The notes below the pieces were generated by a model. The model did no database searches. It saw nothing but the letters and a program-made list of their open reading frames with translations, and had not been told where the DNA came from. 64,000 nt of DNA from Planctomycetota bacterium (GTDB taxonomy: Bacteria > Planctomycetota > Planctomycetia > Pirellulales > Lacipirellulaceae): positions 1 to 64,000 of the forward strand of contig JAJDEF010000028.1 of the NCBI GenBank assembly GCA_029259945.1. The letters run 5' to 3'. This document shows, in pieces, positions 9,916 through 20,547 of this stretch (positions are counted from its first letter, which is position 1; each line of letters begins with the position of its first letter). The position numbers and the translations under genes were made by a program.

Positions 9916-10786
9916 AGCAATCCGACGGATTGGTCGATTGGAGTTGCGCGCTCGGCATATCGTCGAAGGGCTGCTTAGCGGCATGCACCGCAGCCCCTAC
10001 TTCGGTCAATCGGTCGAGTTTCTTCAGCATCGTCAATACACCCCCGGCGACGACCTACGGCACGTCGACTGGAAGGCGTGGGCCAAGCAAGATCGGCTTT
10101 ACGTAAAACAGTTTGAAGAAGACACCAACATGCGATGCACGTTGCTCGTCGATGTCTCGGCAAGCATGCAGTACGGCAACGGGCCGCTCAATAAATACGA
10201 ATACGCTGCGACCGTAGCAACAAGCTTGGCTTACTTGCTTCTCAAACAGCACGACACGGTCAGTTGTTTGACTTTCGACGAAAAGATTCGAGCTCGGACA
10301 CCGCTGCGAAGTCGTCAAAATCATTTGACGTCCATTGTCAAAATACTCGATTCCTGCGAACCGCAGGACAAAACAGACGCAGGCGTTATCTTACGCGAAG
10401 TGGTCGAGACAAGTCCCCGTCGGGGAATGATGGTCTTAGTCTCCGACTTGCTCGGGGACGTAGAGTCAACGCTTCGTGGCCTTCGTTTGCTCCGCCAACG
10501 GGGGCACGACGTACTCGTCTTACATATCATGGACGACGATGAATTGGACTTTCCATTTGAGGGGCCGACGAAGTTCGAAGGGCTGGAGTTGCCAACCCAC
10601 ATGAAATGCAATCCTCGGGCTCTGCGCGAGGGGTACTTGGCTTCATTGCAGCAATTCCTTACCAACTTACGAAGAGGTTGCGCCCGCGATGCAGTCGATT
10701 ACGCTTTAATCCGCACGAGTGACCCGCTAGATGCTGCACTTGCGGCGTTCTTATGTCACCGTGTGGCCGATGCTCGCATGCATTGA
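9881..10786 (+). CDS. DUF58 protein with VWA-like fold
   Basis: A 301-aa cytoplasmic protein of the DUF58 family, the standard MoxR partner. It contains the DUF58 signature [17 protein letters not shown] (residues 53-69) and an intact MIDAS-type DVSAS (91-95) for divalent cation binding. The ATG at 9881 was chosen because AGGAGG at 9863-9868 lies 12 nt upstream; longer versions would run far into moxR. The gene overlaps the moxR 3' end and is followed after 44 nt by the BatA-like gene. Confidence 0.93.
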   Translation: MTPDSKRFLHPEAIRRIGRLELRARHIVEGLLSGMHRSPYFGQSVEFLQHRQYTPGDDLRHVDWKAWAKQDRLYVKQFEEDTNMRCTLLVDVSASMQYGNGPLNKYEYAATVATSLAYLLLKQHDTVSCLTFDEKIRARTPLRSRQNHLTSIVKILDSCEPQDKTDAGVILREVVETSPRRGMMVLVSDLLGDVESTLRGLRLLRQRGHDVLVLHIMDDDELDFPFEGPTKFEGLELPTHMKCNPRALREGYLASLQQFLTNLRRGCARDAVDYALIRTSDPLDAALAAFLCHRVADARMH

Positions 10787-10830
10787 GAAGCCGACAGCTC
10801 AAAGAATAACTTTCCAAGGAGAAAAACCAC

Positions 10831-13050
10831 GTGTCGTTCACTTTTCAATCGCTACTGGCGATTGGGCTACCGCTGATCGCTTTGCCGCTGTTGATCCATC
10901 TGATCAACCTGCGCAGACATCGGCGCGTCGAGTGGGCAGCGATGGACTTTTTGGTCGAAAGCCAGCGGCGCAACAAAAAATGGATCTTGCTCAGACAACT
11001 ATTGCTCTTGATGCTACGCACCGCTGCGGTAGCACTGGTCGTATTGATGTTGGCTGGGCCTGTTTTGCAGTATCAATGGGGGCAACTGATCGGCAACGGA
11101 ATGACCCACCATTTGTTGCTCCTGGACGACAGCTATTCGATGTCAGACCGGCACGATCAAACGACGGTGTTCGACGAAGCAAAACGCGTGGTCAATCTCA
11201 TTCTTCAACAATCTGCGATCCAATCGGATAACCAGAAGATCACGCTACTACGGTTTTCAGAAGCACAACGTCTGTCGGCTGGTGCCGAGCTTGAGGTCGG
11301 CGGTCGTCAACTCGACAGAAAACTAGTGGACGAAATTCAATCGCGTCTCGAGAAAATGCGACATTCAGAAAGTGACGCCGGGCCACTCGACGTCATCGAA
11401 GCGGCGTTAGGGCTACCAGAACCCGAGAAGGGCGAGGCGCGGATTGTGTACTTAATGTCTGATTTTCGCAGCCGACAGTGGGAGGAAAGTCAGCAAATTC
11501 GTCAGTCATTGGGCGAACTACGCGACCAGTCTGCCCAGCTGCACCTTGTTCAATGTGTTCGTCAATTTCGGCCTAATATAGCCATCACGCACCTCGAACC
11601 CGAATCTGGAATTCGAGCAGCGGGCGTAGAAACTTGGTTCCAGGTAAGCGTTGCTAATTATGACAACGTACCAGCCGCAGCAGTCCATCTTGGGATTACG
11701 CAAGATGGACATAAGCTTCCCGCAGTGCAGTTCGAAAAAATTGCTCCCGGCGAAGAGATTTCTCGACGTTTTCGCGTAACCTTCCCGACAGCTGGCGCCC
11801 ATCAACTTCAAGCGTCTTTAGAGAGCGACACAGTCGAGGCCGACAACGTCCACTATTTTGCCTGCCAAGTGCCGAAAAATTTCCCGGTTCTCCTGATCGA
11901 TGGTTCTCGACAGGGGGACGACGGTTACTATCTGCGATTGGCGCTAAACCCCGGTGGCGCGACCAAGCCTGGTTGGAGCCCGCAGGTCGAGCGTCCTAGC
12001 TTCCTTCGCCAGCATGAACGACTGAATGACTTTGCAGCGATTTGTTTGCTCGATGTACCTCGTCTTGATGAGGCTGAGGTCGCTGCACTAGAAAACTACG
12101 TGCGGCAAGGCGGCGGGCTCGGCCTATTCTTAGGCCCCAGTGTGCAGCAACCTTTCTACAACGAACGACTTTTCCGCGATGGCCAAGGCCTACTGCCAGC
12201 GCCGCTTGAGAGGCCGACTCAAATGCTTAGTGACGGGGATCGTGCTACCCCTGACGTGGTGGTGACCGACCATCCCCTTTTTCATGTCTTCAAAGGACAG
12301 CGAAATAGTTTTCTTTCGGTGGCGAAAGTCAACTTCTACTATGCCCTCGATTCTAGTTGGCGGATTCCAGAGGATGGGGCCACGCAGATTCTTGCGCGGT
12401 TGCAAAATGGTGCCCCGTTTGTTGTTGAAAAGAAATTTGGGGCGGGTCGCATTATCACGCAATTCGTAAAACTTTCGCCCAAACCGACCGAACTAGGCAG
12501 TTGGAGCAACTGGAGTCTCAATCCAGTGTTTCCGGTCTATGCAAATGAACTGGTTGGCTATCTTTCTGCTTCTCGGCGAGAATTTGAATCCCATGATATT
12601 GGCGACGAGCTCAAACTCGAATTGTCGGTCGCCGATTACGAGCCGGAAATCCGTGTACAGTTGCCTCGCACTCTTGTTCATGAAGAGACGACCTTGACCC
12701 CCAATGACAACGATGGCAAGTATTTGGTTGATGCCGGACGAAGCGAGGTGAGCGGTGTTTGGCAGTTTGAACTTCTACCCCGCGAAGGCGATCCCGAACG
12801 TCGTTTGATGGCAGTGAATGTTGCCATCGGAGAAGGCGATCTACACCACCTCGACCGTGCTGACTTAGCGCAACGCCTAAAAGGTGTCGACTACGAATTC
12901 TCGCTCGCCTCGCAAATGACCACCAGCAACGATCAACTAGCCGGTTTTCGGCTCAGCGATACGATGCTGTACCTGCTGCTGGCAGCCCTAATCCTCGAGC
13001 AATGGCTGGCCTATCGAGCCAGCTACCATACGCAAGTCACCAGAAAATAG
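10831..13050 (+). CDS. BatA-like membrane protein with VWA domain
   Basis: A 739-aa inner-membrane protein. The N-terminal BatA domain has two helices (about residues 7-25 and 56-78) separated by the basic HLINLRRHRRVEW segment typical of this family. A VWA domain with MIDAS DDSYS (99-103) follows. The middle part includes a beta-rich region and a GATase1-like segment (FPVLLIDGSRQGDDG, about 350), and a C-terminal helix (about 712-730) follows. This N- and C-terminal anchoring would place the VWA and amidotransferase-like domains in the periplasm. The start is GTG with AAGGAG nine bases upstream. Only 3 nt separate it from the next VWA gene. Confidence 0.9.
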   Translation: MSFTFQSLLAIGLPLIALPLLIHLINLRRHRRVEWAAMDFLVESQRRNKKWILLRQLLLLMLRTAAVALVVLMLAGPVLQYQWGQLIGNGMTHHLLLLDDSYSMSDRHDQTTVFDEAKRVVNLILQQSAIQSDNQKITLLRFSEAQRLSAGAELEVGGRQLDRKLVDEIQSRLEKMRHSESDAGPLDVIEAALGLPEPEKGEARIVYLMSDFRSRQWEESQQIRQSLGELRDQSAQLHLVQCVRQFRPNIAITHLEPESGIRAAGVETWFQVSVANYDNVPAAAVHLGITQDGHKLPAVQFEKIAPGEEISRRFRVTFPTAGAHQLQASLESDTVEADNVHYFACQVPKNFPVLLIDGSRQGDDGYYLRLALNPGGATKPGWSPQVERPSFLRQHERLNDFAAICLLDVPRLDEAEVAALENYVRQGGGLGLFLGPSVQQPFYNERLFRDGQGLLPAPLERPTQMLSDGDRATPDVVVTDHPLFHVFKGQRNSFLSVAKVNFYYALDSSWRIPEDGATQILARLQNGAPFVVEKKFGAGRIITQFVKLSPKPTELGSWSNWSLNPVFPVYANELVGYLSASRREFESHDIGDELKLELSVADYEPEIRVQLPRTLVHEETTLTPNDNDGKYLVDAGRSEVSGVWQFELLPREGDPERRLMAVNVAIGEGDLHHLDRADLAQRLKGVDYEFSLASQMTTSNDQLAGFRLSDTMLYLLLAALILEQWLAYRASYHTQVTRK

Positions 13051-13053
13051 TCC

Positions 13054-15549
13054 ATGCTCTCATCGTGGTTAAAAATCCCATGCCTGCTCGCCACAACGGC
13101 TTCCGAAGATGGCACTGCGCGCGAGTTGGTTGCCTACGAATTGCGCCGATTAGCACAGTTTGACGACCCCCAGCTATTCTGGGGAATCCTGTCCGCCGTG
13201 CTCGTCGCAGCTATTTTTTACGTCTTGGCTTTTTATCGCCGCGAATTAGGTGCACTCCCCTTTTTCCTTCGAGGGCTTCTGCCAGGGTTGCGTCTCGTTG
13301 CCTTGGCCGGTGCGGTCTTGTTTTTTCTTGAGCTCGAAAGACGTGTCGACCAACATGTCGTCACCGAATCCGAAATCCTACTACTAATAGACACCAGCCA
13401 AAGCATGTCGGTCGAGGATGAATCGCACAGCGCCGAAAACACGAAAATTACCCGAGGTCTCGCCGTGGCAAAGGCATTGGACGAATCTTCGATGATCGCC
13501 ACGCTGCGCCAACAGCATCACGTTTCCCTCTTGACCTTCGATCAACAAGTCAAGCGAATAAAAACCTGGACGAGACAAGATGAGGTCGAACCAAAAACTG
13601 ATGATTCAGATTCTACAGATCCGTTGGAAAACCTCAAAGCACCCTCGGACGCTTGGCAACAACAATTACTACCGAGCGGTGTCGAAACACGTTTGGGCAA
13701 CGCCTTGAAAGATGTCCTCGACCCGAGCGGCGATCATCCCTTGGCAGGCATCATTCTTGTTTCTGACGGTGGCCATAATATCGGCATCGACCCACTATCG
13801 CTGACCGATGCTTTGCAGGAAAAACGTATCCCCATCTATACCGTCGGGATGGGCTCCACCGAACCCCGTCGTAATGTGCGTGTGTTAGAACTCAACGCAC
13901 CTGCCCGACTTTTCCCCGAGGACCACGCAACGGTTCAAGCACTGATTCAGGGCGAGGATTTTGTGGGGCGTACGGTTCGCGTCGAGCTATTCTTAAGGTC
14001 AGCGGAGGCCGACGGCGCCGTTGCTGTTTCCGTGGGACAGCAGCAAGTCACCTTCGAAGAATCGCGGCAGACGATCCCTCTACAGTTTGAAATCGAACCC
14101 ACTGAGATTGGTCGGCTAAATATCGAGCTTCGTATTGCCGCCCCCACCGACGACCAATACCCCGACGACAACAGCCGCCAAGTCGAAGTCGAAGTGGTCG
14201 CAACACAGACTCGCGTTTTGCTGGTTGCGAGCGGTGCGACTCGTGATTATCGATTTTTGCGAAATCAACTTCGTCGCGACCATCACTCGACCGTCGACAT
14301 CTGGCTACAAAGTGCCCTGCCTGGCATTTCGCAAGACGCCGACACCATCTTGGATGACTTCCCACGGACGAAAGAAGAACTTTATCCCTACGATTGCATC
14401 GTTGCTTTCGACCCCGATTGGGGAATGCTCGATGCGCAGCAGGCCAAATTGCTCGAATCGTGGGTCGCCGAAGAGTCGGGCGGGTTAATCGTGGTTGCGG
14501 GGCCGATTCATACCTCGGGCTGGGTGCAAAATGCGGAACTTGCAAAAATTCGCGCGCTTTACCCGGTTGAATTTCAACGCCGGCTCACACTCCTCGACGA
14601 CGGACTCTTTGGCTCTCGAGTCCCCTGGCCAATTTCCTTTTCTCGCGAAGGCGAAGAGTCCGACTTTCTCTGGTTAGCCGACACAGCTACCGAGAGTCGT
14701 TCGCTGTGGGCACATTTTGCCGGAGTCTATGGATGCTACGCAGTCAAAGGCCCCAAGCCGGGCGCAAGAGTTTTAGGCCGTTATAGCGATCCCGATGCGG
14801 GGCTCTCGGTCGACCGCCCGATTTACTTCGCCGAGCATTTTTACGGCGGGGGCCGTGTGTTCTATATGGGTAGCGGCGAACTCTGGCGGTTGCGAAGCAT
14901 GGACGCGAGTTATTTTGAAATCCTCTACACGCGACTCATTCGCCACGTCAGCCAAGACCGGCTCTTGCGCGGCTCGTCTCGCGGCAGCTTGTTGGTCGAA
15001 CGAGATCGCTACACCCTCGGAGAAGAGGTCGTGGTGCGTGCCCAATTAACCTCAGCCAGCCGCGAACCGCTGCAGGCAGAGCGTGTCATCGCTCGAATCA
15101 TTACCCCGAAAGGCGAAGGACGTAACCTGACCATGAAGGCCGATGAAAATCGCCTTGGGAACTTTATTGGCCAGTTTAACGTCCGACAACCGGGGGGCTA
15201 TCGAATCGAACTAGCAATTCCCGACGCTTTGGATGAACAGCTCGTCAGGCGTATTCAAGTTCACGTTCCTGATTTAGAATTCGAGCAAACTCGCCGAAAT
15301 GCACCACTACTAGCCGCCCTCGCCAAGCAATCCGGAGGCTTTTACTACACTTCGCTCAAGACAGCGATCGAAGGCAGTGGTTCGCTTCCGCCAGTTGCAG
15401 AGCAAATCGAAAGCCGTGCGGAAGAGAAAACGCTTCGCGGTGCCCCCGACCAAGATTTTGCAGAAAAACTAAATCGCACTTTGCTCGCCGTCATTGCCGG
15501 CGCATTATGCCTGGAATGGCTATTGCGACGCTTTATGAAATTGGCATAG
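13054..15549 (+). CDS. Membrane VWA protein with GATase1-like domain
   Basis: An 831-aa membrane protein with two N-terminal helices (about 43-62 and 76-93). A VWA domain has MIDAS DTSQS (113-117). A beta-sandwich region follows, then a class I glutamine-amidotransferase-like domain (about 390-490, starting TRVLLVASGATRDYRFLRN). No catalytic Cys-His pair was identified, so this domain is probably non-enzymatic. A C-terminal helix (about 805-825) closes it. Architecture parallels the preceding BatA-like protein, suggesting an ancient duplication or a heterodimer. The start ATG lies 3 nt after the previous stop, indicating coupling. Confidence 0.88.
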   Translation: MLSSWLKIPCLLATTASEDGTARELVAYELRRLAQFDDPQLFWGILSAVLVAAIFYVLAFYRRELGALPFFLRGLLPGLRLVALAGAVLFFLELERRVDQHVVTESEILLLIDTSQSMSVEDESHSAENTKITRGLAVAKALDESSMIATLRQQHHVSLLTFDQQVKRIKTWTRQDEVEPKTDDSDSTDPLENLKAPSDAWQQQLLPSGVETRLGNALKDVLDPSGDHPLAGIILVSDGGHNIGIDPLSLTDALQEKRIPIYTVGMGSTEPRRNVRVLELNAPARLFPEDHATVQALIQGEDFVGRTVRVELFLRSAEADGAVAVSVGQQQVTFEESRQTIPLQFEIEPTEIGRLNIELRIAAPTDDQYPDDNSRQVEVEVVATQTRVLLVASGATRDYRFLRNQLRRDHHSTVDIWLQSALPGISQDADTILDDFPRTKEELYPYDCIVAFDPDWGMLDAQQAKLLESWVAEESGGLIVVAGPIHTSGWVQNAELAKIRALYPVEFQRRLTLLDDGLFGSRVPWPISFSREGEESDFLWLADTATESRSLWAHFAGVYGCYAVKGPKPGARVLGRYSDPDAGLSVDRPIYFAEHFYGGGRVFYMGSGELWRLRSMDASYFEILYTRLIRHVSQDRLLRGSSRGSLLVERDRYTLGEEVVVRAQLTSASREPLQAERVIARIITPKGEGRNLTMKADENRLGNFIGQFNVRQPGGYRIELAIPDALDEQLVRRIQVHVPDLEFEQTRRNAPLLAALAKQSGGFYYTSLKTAIEGSGSLPPVAEQIESRAEEKTLRGAPDQDFAEKLNRTLLAVIAGALCLEWLLRRFMKLA

Positions 15550-15617
15550 CTCGTTCAGCAACCATCAACTCAACAAAGAAAAACCAAACCTTGTCCACCG
15601 CTTCACTACCACTGCCG

Positions 15618-17825
15618 ATGCCAAAACTAGTCAGCCGCAAAGTTTCGCGGTTTCGTTGGCTGGTGCGTGCTTACGTTTTGATGGAAGGGTTCGCGGCCCT
15701 GGTACTGATATTATGCCTCGCCTTTTGGATAGGTTTGGCCATCGATTGGATTTTTGAGCCCACGCCCTTTTGGCGGGTCGCCCAATGGATATTCGTCTTG
15801 GGTGCTGCCCTTTATACCACCACACACTATCTTCTTGCCCGAATTTTTCGCCCTCTCTCCAGTACCAGCCTTGCGTTGCTGCTAGAGCGAACCCACCCTG
15901 AGCTAAAAGAAAGTCTTGTCACCACGGTTGAGGCGGCAAATCAAAACCAGGTGACCGCCGATGGGCACCAGACCATGCTCCGACATACGGGCCAAGAAGC
16001 CATCGATGCAATGCCGCAGGTTCGCCTGTCCCAGGCATTTAATTTTTTCCCGCTGCTATGGAAATTAACCTCGGCAATCGTATTAGTCGCGTCCATTTTT
16101 GCCTTCTCGGTTTTTCAAACCGAAGCCTTCGGTTTTTGGATTCAGCGAATGGGCCTCCACGAAGGAGCATGGCCTCGGCGTGTGCAATTATCGGTCGTCG
16201 GCTTTCAGCAAAACAATAATCATAAAGTAGTCCATGTCGCTCGTGACGGCGATTATGAACTGCAAGTCGAGGCTTCCATTCTCGAGGGTCACATTGCACC
16301 CGCAAGCGTAGAGATACGATACCGTCTCGCCGATGGTCGCCGTGGCCGCGATACGATGACGAAAATCGGTGTGGCGCTACCCGGCCACGACAAGGCGCAA
16401 CGGTTCCGATACACGTTCAAAAACGTGGTTTCCGATTTGCAATTTGACCTCATCGGCGACGACGACCGCATTGACGACCTTCTGCTCCACGTCGTCGAGC
16501 GTCCTCAAATCGTACGAATGTCGATGGAATGCGAATTCCCGACTTACTTAGAACGTCCACCTCAAACAATCCTCGTCAGTGGTCGAGCAGAACTCCCCGA
16601 GGGAACTCGCGGTAGATTTCGATTTTTGGCCAACAAACTTTTAGAACAAGCGAGTGTCTACGACCCCTCGTGCCAAGAAAATCTGCAGGCCGCAATCTCC
16701 GCTGAGGATCCCCATGAGGTGGCATTCGATTTTGATGCCGGCGCCACCGATCAGGTATTTCTCATCACGATGCTCGATACCGATGGGGTAGAAAATCGCG
16801 AACCCTATCGCGTCGTGCTCTCTATCATCGCCGACGAGGCGCCAGAGGTCTCGGTTCAACTCCGAGGCATTGGGTCTGCGATCACCCCCAGGGCAACGAT
16901 CCCATTTTCCGGACAAGTCACGGATGAGTATGGCCTAGAGAAAGTTTGGTTCGAATATCAGATCGACAAGAATTCGCCAGAGCAACAGGCACATCCGGCC
17001 CAGTTGCGCGGAAGACGCGAACTGTCGGAGTTAGGGAAATTCGATTTAGCAGAAACCGATCAAGAAACACGGCGTCGGCACCTTAATTTGCAGCCAGGGC
17101 AACAACTATCACTCACCGTCAAGGCGAGTGATGCCTATGATTTGCAGGAGCAACCCCATGTCGGGACAAGTCAACGGTTCTTGCTCGACATCGTGACGAA
17201 TTCCGAATTACGCGCCCTGCTCGAAAAACGAGAACTTGCCCTACGGCAACGATTCGAGGCCATCTACGAAAAGATGATCAGTACCCGTGATTTGCTCGAT
17301 CGAATCGAGATCGCACCTCAAATATCCGATGACATACCAATCGACGAAGTCGAAATCAACCGTCGCCGTAATCGCGATCAGCTGCGCATCGCTGGGGCGA
17401 TGCAGAATGTGACACAACTGGCCTACGAAACCGCAGGTGTGGCGGACGGCTTTGATGCCATTGTCGCCGAGTTAGTCAATAATCGGGTGGATACCGTAGA
17501 ACTAAAACAGCGACTGGAGCAGGGGATCTCTGAACCATTGAGAGAGATCAGCACTCGCCTCATGCCGACACTGGGAGAACGACTTCGAAAGCTCCAAAAA
17601 GTTTTTCAAGCAACCGAAGATCCACAGGCGAAGCTAGTTGCCTCGATCGCCCAAGCTGAGGTGGTCTCTGAGGCGATGAAAGAAGTGCTAGATCGCATGT
17701 TAGAGTTAGAAAGCTATAATGAACTTGTCGAGTTGTTGCGTGGAATTGTCGACGAGCAGAAGCAGTTGCAGGGGAAAACAAAGCAGCAAAGACGCGAAAA
17801 GATTCGTAGCTTGTTAGACGAATAA
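15618..17825 (+). CDS. Membrane protein with Ig-like middle and coiled-coil tail (DUF4175-like)
   Basis: The product is 735 aa from the ATG at 15618. It has two N-terminal helices (within about residues 15-75), a third helix near 145-165 (SAIVLVASIFAFSVF), a long beta-rich extracytoplasmic region and a helical charged C-terminal third with coiled-coil character. It resembles DUF4175-type proteins found after MoxR/VWA genes; that similarity is judged by architecture only. Start choice is uncertain: the frame is open upstream to ATG 15507 (inside the previous gene) and TTG 15591, but the hydrophobic anchor begins soon after 15618. Confidence 0.72.
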   Translation: MPKLVSRKVSRFRWLVRAYVLMEGFAALVLILCLAFWIGLAIDWIFEPTPFWRVAQWIFVLGAALYTTTHYLLARIFRPLSSTSLALLLERTHPELKESLVTTVEAANQNQVTADGHQTMLRHTGQEAIDAMPQVRLSQAFNFFPLLWKLTSAIVLVASIFAFSVFQTEAFGFWIQRMGLHEGAWPRRVQLSVVGFQQNNNHKVVHVARDGDYELQVEASILEGHIAPASVEIRYRLADGRRGRDTMTKIGVALPGHDKAQRFRYTFKNVVSDLQFDLIGDDDRIDDLLLHVVERPQIVRMSMECEFPTYLERPPQTILVSGRAELPEGTRGRFRFLANKLLEQASVYDPSCQENLQAAISAEDPHEVAFDFDAGATDQVFLITMLDTDGVENREPYRVVLSIIADEAPEVSVQLRGIGSAITPRATIPFSGQVTDEYGLEKVWFEYQIDKNSPEQQAHPAQLRGRRELSELGKFDLAETDQETRRRHLNLQPGQQLSLTVKASDAYDLQEQPHVGTSQRFLLDIVTNSELRALLEKRELALRQRFEAIYEKMISTRDLLDRIEIAPQISDDIPIDEVEINRRRNRDQLRIAGAMQNVTQLAYETAGVADGFDAIVAELVNNRVDTVELKQRLEQGISEPLREISTRLMPTLGERLRKLQKVFQATEDPQAKLVASIAQAEVVSEAMKEVLDRMLELESYNELVELLRGIVDEQKQLQGKTKQQRREKIRSLLDE

Positions 17826-17862
17826 AGCAGCCACATTCAGACCGACCTCGCAGAGAGTTGGC

Positions 17863-19461
17863 ATGATCAACAGTAATAAATATTGCGTCGCCTTCATAGG
17901 CGTTTTTGCCATCCTGAGTATGGTGGCCATCGCTCGGCATGCGCTGTCCGATGAATTTGAAAATCCTCTTCGTCAGCCCTCCGTAGAAGAAACTAATTTG
18001 GCCAATCAGGAATCTCGCCTAGCCGATCGTTTTAATCGGCTGGAATTGCTCGCCGGGAGGCTATCGGAGCTATCACGATCTACCCAGCCCCGTCGGGCGC
18101 GTCTCCTGCGCGAACTTATCACCAAAAGCCGTGAAAAAAACATAGCCGGTCGCTTTGAGGTCATTGTCGAAGCCCTGCAGCAAGATCGTCTTGCAAAAGC
18201 ATCTGAAAGGCAAGGGACACTCCAAGCCGACCTTCAAAAACTTCTTGACTTGTTATTGCAAGAAGGCCGTGACCGAGAAATCGAATCAGAGCGCAAACGC
18301 ATTACCAAATATCTGGCGGAACTTAAGAAGCTGATCCGCCAACAACGAGGCGTGAAAGCGCGTACCGAAGGTGGAGACGATGCCCAGGCGATTACTCAGG
18401 ACCAACAACGAATAGCAAACGCCACGAAGCAACTAGGCGGGCAAATCGAAGAAACCGATGGTTCAAAGAATCAAAATGCAGACCAACCTTCTGAAGGCGA
18501 GAGTTCTAAAAACAAAGGCCAACCACCCTCCGAAGCTCCGCCGAGCGAAGGTTCTCAGGGAAAACCCAAGCAGGGGCAACCTTCACAATCACCGGAAAAA
18601 GGCCAACCAAATTCTGGAGAGCCCTCTGAAGAAGATCGGCAGAGCCCCGCTGATCGTGCGACGCAACGACTACAAAAAGCCCAGCAGCGAATGCAACAAG
18701 CGAAGGAACGGCTCGAAGAGGCAAATCGTAAGCAAGCGATCGAAGAGCAAGAACAAGCACTGCGCGAGCTCGAACAAGCCAAAGCTGAACTGGAACGCAT
18801 CCTCCGCCAACTGCGAGAAGAAGAGCTAGAACGGACGCTCGTGTTACTCGAAGCTCGCTTCCGAAGAATGCTCGACGCACAAATCGAAGTCTACGAGCGA
18901 ACCTTAAAATTAGATTCTTCGCAAGCAAATGTTCCACTACACGAACTCGAAATTGCCAGTAGCCGGCTAAGCCGGAAGGAACGACAGATTATTCGAGACG
19001 CCGACCGAGCAATGGTGTTATTGCGAGAAGACGGCACGTCGGTGGCCTTTCCCGAAGCTTTGGAACAAGTGATCGACGATATGCAATCTGTGGTCAAACG
19101 TTTGGCCAATGGTAAGATTGGCATGATGACTCAAGGCTTAGAAGAAGATGTCATTGCTACACTAGAAGAAATTCTAGCTGCACTGCAACAGGCAATTAAA
19201 GAGTTGCGCGAACAGAAGGCAAAAGGGCAACAAGGCGAAAAACCACCCGGCGAACAATCGCTGGTCGATCAATTGGCAGAGCTACGTATGATCCGAGCCC
19301 TTCAGATGCGCGTGAATCGACGCACTACCAGATATGGAAAGATGATCGAGGGCGAACAAACACTCGAAACCGATCTTCTCGAAGCACTGGCGAAGCTAGC
19401 GATTCGTCAGGAACGGATATTCGAGGCAACCCGCGACCTCGACACCAACCGAAACCAATAG
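17863..19461 (+). CDS. Exported coiled-coil protein with Gln/Pro/Ser-rich linker
   Basis: A 532-aa protein of unknown function with an N-terminal signal-anchor (about residues 8-25). An alpha-helical region (about 40-180) leads to a low-complexity linker (about 200-265) rich in Pro, Ser, Glu, Gln and Lys. A strong heptad-like coiled coil rich in Glu, Gln and Arg follows (about 266-335), then a helical C-terminal region. The composition suggests a rod linking the membrane to a periplasmic partner. It is 37 nt after the DUF4175-like gene and 2 nt before the next gene, in the same operon. No enzyme motif was seen. Confidence 0.75.
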   Translation: MINSNKYCVAFIGVFAILSMVAIARHALSDEFENPLRQPSVEETNLANQESRLADRFNRLELLAGRLSELSRSTQPRRARLLRELITKSREKNIAGRFEVIVEALQQDRLAKASERQGTLQADLQKLLDLLLQEGRDREIESERKRITKYLAELKKLIRQQRGVKARTEGGDDAQAITQDQQRIANATKQLGGQIEETDGSKNQNADQPSEGESSKNKGQPPSEAPPSEGSQGKPKQGQPSQSPEKGQPNSGEPSEEDRQSPADRATQRLQKAQQRMQQAKERLEEANRKQAIEEQEQALRELEQAKAELERILRQLREEELERTLVLLEARFRRMLDAQIEVYERTLKLDSSQANVPLHELEIASSRLSRKERQIIRDADRAMVLLREDGTSVAFPEALEQVIDDMQSVVKRLANGKIGMMTQGLEEDVIATLEEILAALQQAIKELREQKAKGQQGEKPPGEQSLVDQLAELRMIRALQMRVNRRTTRYGKMIEGEQTLETDLLEALAKLAIRQERIFEATRDLDTNRNQ

Positions 19462-19463
19462 TC

Positions 19464-20525
19464 ATGAATATACTACGTTCTATTTTGATACAAATCACGA
19501 TGAGCATGGCATGCTTCGTCGCGGTTGCCGTCATGAGCCACGCTGCGATAGGCCAGTTGACCTTTGAGCCCAGTTGGCAAATGCCCGCGTACCCCACGGT
19601 TCGCAATTCGATTCTAGAGTGGATAAACCAATCGAGCGCCGAAGATCAATCGCAGGCCCAAGCAAGAGCCTTATGGCCAACGACCGAACTACGACCCTTA
19701 GGTGGCACCGCGTTGCTAAGCCGTGTTGCCGAAACATTTTCGCTAGCGAATTCGCAAGCCAGGGCACTATTTGAAGCGTGCAATCTCGAACACCTAGGAT
19801 CCATCCCGCCCGATGCAAGCTGGCTCGACGATCACGCACTGTCAAACACCTTGCGTCACAACTTGCGTTTGTATTATGCCCGGTGGCTTGCGCAACAGGG
19901 CTTTTACGACGAAGTGATTCTAGCCCTCGAAGGCCTAAAACCGTCTGATGTCGTCGACCCAGCCGGGTTGTTGTTCTATCGGTTAGTCGCGTACCACCAA
20001 CTCGTACAACCTGAAAAAAGCCGCGTCGCGTTGGTACAACTGCTAGAGCAAGAGGCCGCCTTGCCGCGCCGTTACCAGCAAGTAGCAAAACTAATCCAAC
20101 GAGATATCGCAGGTCTGGAGGATGAATCACTCGATCACATCGCTCGTCGGATGAACGACGTCCACCGTCGGCTTGAATTTGGTCGTGCTGGCAAGCAAGT
20201 TCAAATGGTCGAAAATGGTGTGGTAGAGTCGCTCGACAAAATCATCAAAAAGTTGGAAGAACAACAGCAACAGTCTTCTGGCACGGGTGGTTCTGCACAA
20301 AGTTCAAGACCGATGGAGGATAGCCGTCTTCCTTCGTTGAAAGCTCCGATGAAGGTTCACCAACGTGATATTGGCAGCCAATCGGGCTGGGGAGCGCTGC
20401 CAGACAAAGAGCGTAAACAGGCGATGCAACAAATTGGACGAGAATTCCCCGCCCATTATCGCGAACTAATCCAAGAGTATTTTCGAGACTTGGCCGAAAG
20501 TGCCGACTCCTCACCCTCCAATTAA
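19464..20525 (+). CDS. Small exported protein of the MoxR/VWA operon, unknown function
   Basis: A 353-aa protein with a signal peptide (about residues 3-32, ending SHAAIGQ). An alpha-helical, TPR-like region follows (about 100-240, including the YYARWLAQQGFYDEVILALEG-type helices). A Ser/Gln-rich segment near 265-290 leads to a conserved-looking tail (WGALPDKERKQAMQQIGREFPAHYRELIQEYFRDLAE). This tail resembles one seen at the end of exported planctomycete proteins that accompany VWA genes; I do not recognise a named family. The start ATG is 2 nt after the preceding stop, so it is almost certainly co-translated. Confidence 0.72.
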   Translation: MNILRSILIQITMSMACFVAVAVMSHAAIGQLTFEPSWQMPAYPTVRNSILEWINQSSAEDQSQAQARALWPTTELRPLGGTALLSRVAETFSLANSQARALFEACNLEHLGSIPPDASWLDDHALSNTLRHNLRLYYARWLAQQGFYDEVILALEGLKPSDVVDPAGLLFYRLVAYHQLVQPEKSRVALVQLLEQEAALPRRYQQVAKLIQRDIAGLEDESLDHIARRMNDVHRRLEFGRAGKQVQMVENGVVESLDKIIKKLEEQQQQSSGTGGSAQSSRPMEDSRLPSLKAPMKVHQRDIGSQSGWGALPDKERKQAMQQIGREFPAHYRELIQEYFRDLAESADSSPSN

Positions 20526-20547
20526 CGGTTTTTCGAGAAAGAAATAA